Source of the DNA: Pannonibacter tanglangensis
Lineage (GTDB): Bacteria > Pseudomonadota > Alphaproteobacteria > Rhizobiales > Stappiaceae
DNA length: 64,000 nt
Reading direction: 5' to 3' (one strand)
Assembly: GCF_009915685.1 (NCBI RefSeq)
Contig: NZ_JAABLP010000002.1
In this document: in pieces, positions 58,306 to 64,000 of the stretch
How the letters are laid out: the number at the start of each line of letters is the position of its first letter
Numbering within the stretch: position 1 is the stretch's first letter
Program-made: the position numbers and the translations under genes
The notes under the pieces: generated by a model
Database searches by the model: none
What the model was told of the DNA's origin: nothing
What the model saw: the letters and a program-made list of their open reading frames with translations, nothing else

Positions 58306-59759
58306 CTGCCCCCACGGATTTCCCTCAGGGCCAATCGTCTCAGGGCCAATCCCCTCAGGGCGCATCCCCGTCCGGCGCGACGCTGGCCGAGGTCGAGTCC
58401 TTCCTCTTTGCCCATCCGGAGATCGAGGCCTTCGATCTGGTGCTGACCGATTGCAACGGCGTCGGCCGGGGCAAGATCATCCGCCGGCACGAGCTGCTGC
58501 CGATCTACAAGTCGGGCCGCCACCTGCCGGTCTCCATTCTCGGGCTCGACATCTGCGGCGAGGATGTGGACGAGACCGGCCTCGTCTGGGACCAGGGCGA
58601 CGGCGACATGCGCGCCTGGCCCGTTCCCGGCAGTCTCGTTGCCCTTGCCGGCACCAATCCGCCGCGCGGCGAGGTGCTGCTGTCGCTCTACACGCTCGAC
58701 GGCAAGCCGATGACCTCCGACCCCCGCCACGCGCTGGCGGCTCAGGTCGAGGCGCTGGCGGCTGAAGGGCTGCATCCGGCCGGGGCCTTCGAGCTGGAAT
58801 TCTTCCTGCTCGCGCGCGAGCGCGGGCCCGACGGCAAGGTCCAGCCGGCGGCGGCCGTGCTGGATGGCCGGCCGGCCAGCGCCACGGAGGTCTATTCCGT
58901 CGACGCCCTGATCGGCATGGAGCCGCTGTTTGCCGAGATCTATGCCGCCGCAGCCAAGGCCGGCATCAAGGCGGAGACGGTCATCTCCGAATATGCGCCG
59001 GGGCAGTACGAGCTGACCCTGCATTACCGCACCGACGTGCTGAAGGCGGCCGATGACCTGATCCGGCTGAAGCGCATTGTCCGCCTGGCAGCGCGGCGGC
59101 ACGGCATCATTGCCTGTTTCATGGCCAAGCCCTTCGGCGACAAGGCCGGGTCGGGCATGCATTTCCATGTCTCGCTGGCGGACGGGCAGGGCCGCAATGT
59201 CTTTGCTGAGACATCCGAAGGCGCATGGAGCGAGCGGCTGCTGCATGCCATCGGCGGCCTGCGCGCCACCATGGCCGATGCGATGCTGGTGTTTGCGCCC
59301 CATGCCAACAGCTGGCGCCGCTTCTCCAGCCAGTCCTACGCGCCGGTTTCCACCAGCTGGGGCGTCAACAACCGCTCGGTTGCCCTGCGCGTGCCGGCAG
59401 GCGCGGCGTCCGCCCGGCGCATCGAGCATCGGCCCTCCGGCGTTGATGCCAATCCCTATCTCGTTGCCACCGCCGTGCTGGCCGGCATCCGCCATGGCCT
59501 GCGCAACCAGATCGACCCAGGGCCGGAGACCACCGGCAACGGCTATGACACCGTCTCCTCGACGGTGCACAGTTCCTCCGCCGCCATGCCGCGCGACTGG
59601 CGCGCGGCGATCGAGGTGGCGAAGGCGTCCACCTTCCTGCGCGAGGCGCTGGGCGAGGATCTGCATCGCACCTTCACCGCCATCAAGTCGGCCGAGTACG
59701 CGCGCGTTGCCCGCACGATCCCCGACATCGACTACGAGCTCTATCTGGAGCGCGTCTGA
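58302..59759 (+). CDS. glutamine-synthetase-family gamma-glutamyl-amine ligase (PuuA/GlnT-like)
   Basis: The 485-aa protein belongs to the GS-I-like ligases. Metal and nucleotide motifs include GAFELEFFLL (two Glu), AKPFGDKAGSGMHFHVSLAD with a His-x-His, HANSWRRF, and the ATP/phosphate Arg region NNRSVALRVPAG...RRIEHRPSG..DANPYL. Such proteins form gamma-glutamyl amides of amines (putrescine, ethanolamine, methylamine) rather than glutamine. The N-terminus has three tandem PQGQS-like repeats. It is the last gene before a terminator. Which amine it uses cannot be read from sequence. Confidence 0.85.
   Translation: MTAPTDFPQGQSSQGQSPQGASPSGATLAEVESFLFAHPEIEAFDLVLTDCNGVGRGKIIRRHELLPIYKSGRHLPVSILGLDICGEDVDETGLVWDQGDGDMRAWPVPGSLVALAGTNPPRGEVLLSLYTLDGKPMTSDPRHALAAQVEALAAEGLHPAGAFELEFFLLARERGPDGKVQPAAAVLDGRPASATEVYSVDALIGMEPLFAEIYAAAAKAGIKAETVISEYAPGQYELTLHYRTDVLKAADDLIRLKRIVRLAARRHGIIACFMAKPFGDKAGSGMHFHVSLADGQGRNVFAETSEGAWSERLLHAIGGLRATMADAMLVFAPHANSWRRFSSQSYAPVSTSWGVNNRSVALRVPAGAASARRIEHRPSGVDANPYLVATAVLAGIRHGLRNQIDPGPETTGNGYDTVSSTVHSSSAAMPRDWRAAIEVAKASTFLREALGEDLHRTFTAIKSAEYARVARTIPDIDYELYLERV
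58323..58368 (+). repeat. 15-bp tandem repeat at the start of the GS-like gene
   Basis: About three 15-bp units based on CTCAGGGCCAATCC encode PQGQS, SQGQS and PQGAS. The stretch is low-complexity and not part of the fold. Confidence 0.7.
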
Positions 59760-60054
59760 CCGGCGGGACTCACTAAGCCGGATAACGGCGGCGCAGGCGG
59801 ACGGCCTGCGCCTTTCCGTTGAATGTCCGACCCTTCCTGCACCCCGGACGTGCGGGAGTCCCGGCTGTTTTCGTCCGGTCATGCAATAAATTTCACGTAC
59901 TGATATTTTTTCAGAATGTTGTTGCCGGGCCATTTTCTCCGACCTAGGTTGGGCTTGCGAATTTTCTTGCGGGGTTGGAAATTTATCCCGCAAGGGGGAG
60001 GGTTCGCATCAGGATCCAGGCGGTGTGGAGACCGCTTGCCTTTGGGAGGAGCAT
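59760..60054. other. intergenic region between the GS-like ligase and sugar importer genes
   Basis: A terminator lies at the start. Around 59882-59920 is an AT-rich stretch with CTGA-TATTTTT-TCAG (59902-59916), a 4-bp inverted repeat. This may be the operator/promoter for the sugar importer. No gene was found. Confidence 0.5.
59790..59820 (+). terminator. rho-independent terminator after the GS-like operon
   Basis: GGCGCAGGC (59790-59798), loop GGACG, GCCTGCGCC (59804-59812), then TTTCCGTT. It lies about 30 bp past the ligase stop. Confidence 0.7.
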
Positions 60055-61074
60055 ATGAAGAGGGTTACGATTGCTGCGGCGGTTGCGTCGCTGGCTGTGT
60101 CCACCATGCTGGCCACACAGGCCCCGGCGACCGCTGCGGAGACGCTGCGCTGCAAGGAGGGCGAGACCTACATGATGAACGTCATGGTGTCCTCGCATCC
60201 CTACTGGGTGCCGGTCTACCAGGGCTTCAAGCAGGCGGCAGCGGCCTTCGGCTGCAAGACCGCGTTCTCCGGCACGCCGGAGTATGACATCACCAAGCAG
60301 ATCGCCTCGTTCGAGCAGGATCTGGTGCAGAAGCCGGCCGGCATCCTGCTGCATCCGATGCAGGCCGACCCCTTCATCGAGCCGATCAACGCCGCCATCG
60401 CCGCCGGCACGCAGGTCGTGACCTTCGCCGCAGACTCGCCCAAGTCCAAGCGCACGGGCTACATCACCTCCGACAACGTCGCCGAAGCGAAGTTTGCCGC
60501 CGAGGAGATCGTCAAGCAGGTCGGCACCAGCGGCGAATTTGCCGTGCTCGAGAACCCGGGCCAGTCCAACCATGACCTGCGCGTCACGGCCTTCATCGAC
60601 TACATGGCCGAGAAGTACCCGGACATGAAGCTCGTCGGCCGCCAGGCCACCAACCAGGACAGCACCGCCGCCTACCGCGCCACCGCCGCGATCCTGCAGG
60701 CCAACCCGAACCTGAAGGCCATGTGGATCCCGGAAGCCGGCTCCGCCGAAGGTGCCGTGGCTGCGATCCTCGAGGCCAAGGCCAACGTGCTGGTCATGCA
60801 TGCCGACATCACGCCGACGACGCTGGACCACATCAAGGCCGGCAACATCCACATGGCGCTCAACCCGAACCAGGGCATGCAGGGCTTCATGGGCTTCCTC
60901 GCCGTGTTCCTCGCCGCCCACAACCAGGTCTTCGATCCGTTCAACGACTACAAGGTCTCCGGCTACAACCCGGTCCAGATCCCCTTCGTCGACAACGGCT
61001 TCGCCGTCATCACCAAGGCCAATGCCGACAGCTTTGACCTTGAGGCCTACATGGCAAACCGCGACCCGTACTGA
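60055..61074 (+). CDS. sugar ABC importer, periplasmic binding protein (RbsB-like)
   Basis: The 339-aa protein has a signal peptide (residues 1-29, ending ATAAE) and the RbsB-type fold: MVSSHPYWVPVYQGFKQAAAAFG and FEQDLVQKPAGILLHPMQADPFIEPINAAIAAGTQVVTF. The ATG follows GGGAGGAGCAT. It is first in an operon with an RbsA-like ATPase and RbsC-like permease, then a SorC regulator, so a sugar or polyol ligand is expected. The two central Cys residues are not in a known metal motif. Confidence 0.9.
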   Translation: MKRVTIAAAVASLAVSTMLATQAPATAAETLRCKEGETYMMNVMVSSHPYWVPVYQGFKQAAAAFGCKTAFSGTPEYDITKQIASFEQDLVQKPAGILLHPMQADPFIEPINAAIAAGTQVVTFAADSPKSKRTGYITSDNVAEAKFAAEEIVKQVGTSGEFAVLENPGQSNHDLRVTAFIDYMAEKYPDMKLVGRQATNQDSTAAYRATAAILQANPNLKAMWIPEAGSAEGAVAAILEAKANVLVMHADITPTTLDHIKAGNIHMALNPNQGMQGFMGFLAVFLAAHNQVFDPFNDYKVSGYNPVQIPFVDNGFAVITKANADSFDLEAYMANRDPY

Positions 61075-61117
61075 TCGGGTCCCCGGATCGGCTGAGGCCT
61101 GACCCAGGGCCTGCGGA

Positions 61118-61153
61118 CACCGGCGGGAGTGATCCCACTGCCTCCCGCCGGTG
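61118..61153 (+). other. intercistronic hairpin after the sugar binding-protein gene
   Basis: CACCGGCGGGAG (61118-61129) pairs exactly with CTCCCGCCGGTG (61142-61153) across a 12-nt loop. There is no U-tract. It is the third binding-protein gene here with such a structure. Confidence 0.65.
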
Positions 61154-61201
61154 GACCACACGCACAGAAGCCGGCGCCAGACCGGCCCACGGGGGGAACC
61201 C

Positions 61202-62725
61202 ATGACCAACGACGTGATCCTGCGGATATCCCGCGTCACCAAATCCTTCGGCGCCATCCGGGCGCTGCGCGGGGTCGACTTCGAGCTGCGGCGCGGCGAG
61301 ATCCATGCGCTGGCCGGCGAGAACGGCGCGGGCAAGTCCACCCTGATGAACATCATCGACGGTATCCTGCAGCCGGACAGCGGCGAGATCCTGCTCGATG
61401 GCAAGCCGGTGCGCATCGCCTCGCCGACCGAGGCCCAGGAGCTGGGCATCGGCTTCGTGCACCAGGAAATCGCCCTGTGTCCCGACGTGTCGGTGGCCGA
61501 GAACATCTTCATGGCCGTCACCAACACCAGCCGCCGCTTCCTGATGGACTACCGCGACCTGCAGCGGCGGGCGCGCGAGATCCTCTCCGACCTGACCCGC
61601 GACATCGACCCGGCCACGCTCGTCGGCGACCTGTCCATTTCCAACCAGCAGCTTGTCGAGATCGCCAAGGCGCTGACGCTCGACTGCCGCGTGCTCATCC
61701 TCGACGAGCCGACGGCCGCGCTGACGGAAAAGGAGGCGCAGGCCCTCTTCACGATCATGCACCGGCTGGCCGACCGCGGCATCGCCATCATCTACATCTC
61801 GCACCGCATGGTGGAGATCTTCGACCATTGCGACCGGGTCTCCGTGCTGCGCGACGGCCAGTCGATCTGCACCTACAACGTGGCCGAGGTCGGCCCGCGC
61901 GATGTGGTCAACGCCATGGTCGGACGCGTTCTCGACCAGCTCTATCCGGACAAGCAGACCGAGGCCGAGCGCTCCGACGAGCGGGTGCTCCAGGTCAGCA
62001 ATCTCGGGGACGGCAAGCGCTTCCACGACATTTCCTTCGAGCTGCGCCGCGGCGAGATCCTCGGTTTTGCCGGGCTCATCGGCTCCGGCCGCAGCGAGAT
62101 CGTCAAGGGCATCTGCTGCCTCGACGGCGCGGCCCGCGGGACCGTGACCCTGTGCGGCCAGCAACTCGGTCTGCGCCATTATCAGGACAGCATCGCCGCC
62201 GGCATGGTCTACCTGTCGGAGGACCGCAAGGGCGACGGCGTCTTCCTCGACATGTCCATCGCCAGCAACGTCTCGGCGCTGGCCGTCGACCAGGTGGCCA
62301 ACGGCTTCGGGATCATCGACCGCCGCCGCGAGGACGACCAGGCCGGGACGCTCGGGCGCCGCCTCAATCTCAAGTGCGGCAGCCTTGCGCATCCGGTCTC
62401 GTCGCTGTCCGGCGGCAACCAGCAGAAGGTGGCGATCGCCAAGATGCTGTCGGTCAACCCGCGGGTGATCTTCCTCGACGAGCCGACCCGGGGCGTCGAT
62501 GTGGGCGCCAAGGCGGAGATCCACCGGATCCTGCGCGATCTCGCCCGGGCGGGCGTCGGCATCGTCGTCATCTCCTCGGAGCTGCCCGAGCTGATCGGCG
62601 TCAGCGACCGGGTCCTCGTCATCCGCGAGGGACGCATCAGCGGCGAAGTGACCGGCGCCGACATGACGGAAGAAAACATCATGCACCTCGCATCGGTGCA
62701 TGAACGGGAAACAGTGACCGCCTGA
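61202..62725 (+). CDS. sugar ABC importer ATPase (RbsA-like, two nucleotide-binding domains)
   Basis: The 507-aa ATPase has GENGAGKST, ILDEPTAALTEKEA and SHRMVEIFDHCDR in the first half, and GLIGSGRSE (degenerate Walker A), LSGGNQQKVAIAKML and IFLDEPTRGVDVGAK in the second. This is the RbsA/MglA type. The ATG at 61202 follows GGGGGGAACCC; the ORF from 61151 lacks a ribosome-binding site. Confidence 0.92.
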   Translation: MTNDVILRISRVTKSFGAIRALRGVDFELRRGEIHALAGENGAGKSTLMNIIDGILQPDSGEILLDGKPVRIASPTEAQELGIGFVHQEIALCPDVSVAENIFMAVTNTSRRFLMDYRDLQRRAREILSDLTRDIDPATLVGDLSISNQQLVEIAKALTLDCRVLILDEPTAALTEKEAQALFTIMHRLADRGIAIIYISHRMVEIFDHCDRVSVLRDGQSICTYNVAEVGPRDVVNAMVGRVLDQLYPDKQTEAERSDERVLQVSNLGDGKRFHDISFELRRGEILGFAGLIGSGRSEIVKGICCLDGAARGTVTLCGQQLGLRHYQDSIAAGMVYLSEDRKGDGVFLDMSIASNVSALAVDQVANGFGIIDRRREDDQAGTLGRRLNLKCGSLAHPVSSLSGGNQQKVAIAKMLSVNPRVIFLDEPTRGVDVGAKAEIHRILRDLARAGVGIVVISSELPELIGVSDRVLVIREGRISGEVTGADMTEENIMHLASVHERETVTA

Positions 62726-62736
62726 GGGAGGGCAAG

Positions 62737-63735
62737 GTGCAGAAGACCATGGAAATGGCCACTCCGGCCACCGCCGCGCCGGCGGTTCACCCGCTGATGA
62801 AGCTCCTGCGCATGCGCGAGACGGGGCTCATCCTGATCATCCTGGCGATGTTCGTCGTGATGTCCTTCGCCTCGCCCTACTTTCTCACCTGGGTCAACCT
62901 CCGCGCCATGGTGATGGCCTTTGCGGTGGAGGGCATCGTCGTCGTCGGCATGACGATCCTGCTGATTTCCGGCGGCATCGACCTCTCGGTCGGCTCGGTC
63001 ACGGCGCTGGCGATGGTCGTTGCCGGCTGGCTGTTCCTGCAAGGGGTCGATCCCTGGGTGGCCTCCGCCATGGCCATTGGCCTGGCAACGGCCTGCGGCG
63101 CCTTCATGGGCTTCTTCACGACCCGGGTCGGTCTGCACCACTTCATCGTCTCGCTGGCGGTGATGGTGATCGCCCGCGGCATCTGCCTTCTCTTCACCGG
63201 CGGCCGGCCGCTGGGGCTCTATTCCCTGCCGCCCGAGTTCAAGTTCATCGGGCAGGGCAGCATCGGCCCGGTCCCGCTGGTCATCATCATCTTCGTTGCG
63301 GTCGTGCTCGTGTCCGACTTCATGCTCCGGCGCACGGTGATGTTCCGCAAGGTGTTCTACACCGGCTCCAACGAGAAGGCCGCCGCCTATTCCGGCATCC
63401 GCACCAAGCGCGTTGTGTTCCTGACAACCACCCTGTGCTCGGCGCTGTGCGGTGTTGCCGGTGTCATCTACATGGCCCGCTTCGGCTCGGCGCAGCCCAC
63501 CTTCGGCATCGGCATGGAGCTGAATGTCATTGCCGCGGCCGTCATCGGCGGAGCGAGCCTCAAGGGCGGCTCGGGCACCATCTTCGGTGCCATCCTGGGG
63601 GCGATGCTGCTGTCGGTCGTCTCCAGCTCGCTGGCGCTGCTCGATGTCTCGGTCTACTGGCAGGACATCATCCGCGGCACCATTCTCCTCACGGCGGTCA
63701 CGATCGACCACTATCTGGGCAAGAACCGCAAGTAA
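62737..63735 (+). CDS. sugar ABC importer permease (RbsC-like)
   Basis: The 332-aa membrane protein has about nine helices and the RbsC signature ISGGIDLSVGSVTALAM and TGSNEKAAAYSGIRTKRVVFLTTTLCSALCGVAGVIYMARFGSAQPTFGIGMELNVIAAAVIGGASLKGGSG. The start is a GTG at 62737 preceded by GGAGGG at 5 nt. Confidence 0.92.
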   Translation: MQKTMEMATPATAAPAVHPLMKLLRMRETGLILIILAMFVVMSFASPYFLTWVNLRAMVMAFAVEGIVVVGMTILLISGGIDLSVGSVTALAMVVAGWLFLQGVDPWVASAMAIGLATACGAFMGFFTTRVGLHHFIVSLAVMVIARGICLLFTGGRPLGLYSLPPEFKFIGQGSIGPVPLVIIIFVAVVLVSDFMLRRTVMFRKVFYTGSNEKAAAYSGIRTKRVVFLTTTLCSALCGVAGVIYMARFGSAQPTFGIGMELNVIAAAVIGGASLKGGSGTIFGAILGAMLLSVVSSSLALLDVSVYWQDIIRGTILLTAVTIDHYLGKNRK

Positions 63736-63756
63736 CCGACATTCGGAGCTGAGACG

Positions 63757-64000
63757 ATGGCTGAGCGCAACCTCGACTTTGAACTGGCCCGGCAGATCCA
63801 CACCGTGCTCGTGCTGCATTTCCTCGAAGGCCTGAAACAGTTCGAGATCGCGCAGAAACTCAACATGTCCACCTCCAAGGTGAACCGGCTGATCACCCAG
63901 GGCCACAAGCTCGGCATGGTCAAGATCAGCATCGAGAGCCCCTTTGCGCGGCTCACGGAGCTGGAGGCGCAGCTGGTCGGCGGCACCGCGCTCGAGACCG
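63757..64000 (+). CDS. SorC-family transcriptional regulator, N-terminal part (cut by window end)
   Basis: The first 81 codons encode an HTH region: HFLEGLKQFEIAQKLNMSTSKVNRLITQGHKLGMVKI, typical of SorC/DeoR sugar-binding regulators. The effector domain lies outside the window. The ATG follows GGAG and is 21 bp behind the sugar permease gene, so it is probably cotranscribed with the importer and controls it. Confidence 0.85.
   Translation, partial: MAERNLDFELARQIHTVLVLHFLEGLKQFEIAQKLNMSTSKVNRLITQGHKLGMVKISIESPFARLTELEAQLVGGTALET

Overview
The window is high-GC DNA, densely packed with genes, and looks like an alphaproteobacterial (Hyphomicrobiales) chromosome. The phnWAY phosphonate genes, FecCD/RbsC/BMP-type ABC transporters, SorC regulators, a cobalamin riboswitch in front of a TonB-dependent receptor, and 4-nt ATGA/GTGA gene overlaps all fit this. 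A Stappiaceae-like host (Stappia, Pannonibacter, Roseibium) is my inference from gene content, not a match I could run. I found no rRNA, tRNA, CRISPR array, prophage or intact insertion sequence.

Layout. 1-3.9 kb: envelope lipid/glycan genes (CDP-alcohol phosphatidyltransferase tail, FkbM methyltransferase, flippase-like membrane protein, sulfatase/LTA-synthase-like enzyme). 3.9-16.1 kb: 2-aminoethylphosphonate (2-AEP) catabolism, with a LysR regulator, Na/Pi transporter, PhnW-PhnA-PhnY (2-AEP to phosphonoacetaldehyde to phosphonoacetate to acetate plus phosphate), a DMT exporter-like protein and a 2-AEP ABC importer. 16.3-17.7 kb: HD-GYP protein. 17.8-31.7 kb: a 5-deoxypentose or methylthioribose salvage region. 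It has a fused class II aldolase/short-chain dehydrogenase, a SorC regulator, MtnA, MtnK, a sugar-type ABC importer, a small toxin-antitoxin-like pair, and an operon of split transketolase plus a RuBisCO-like protein. 31.8-37.5 kb: B12 uptake operon (btuB, an unknown gene, btuF, btuC, btuD) under a cobalamin riboswitch. 37.7-39.2 kb: murJ. 39.2-45.0 kb: BMP-family ABC importer with a cytosine-deaminase-like enzyme. 45.4-47.8 kb: zinc/cadmium/lead exporting P-type ATPase. 47.8-48.8 kb: prmB. 49.2-59.8 kb: a GntR-centred divergon with an Ugp-like ABC importer and metallophosphoesterase on one side, and two PLP enzymes plus a glutamine-synthetase-like ligase on the other. 60.1-64 kb: another sugar ABC importer followed by a SorC regulator cut by the window end.

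The most interesting part is 17.8-31.7 kb. The mtnK/ABC divergent promoter and the transketolase/RuBisCO-like operon promoter carry nearly the same 18-bp inverted repeat, TGTCAA-N6-TTGAC(A/T). That suggests one regulator controls both, so the RuBisCO-like protein and the split transketolase probably act in the same salvage pathway as MtnA and MtnK. The aldolase/dehydrogenase fusion would offer a second fate for the same phosphorylated ketose. I know of no described pathway with this exact combination.
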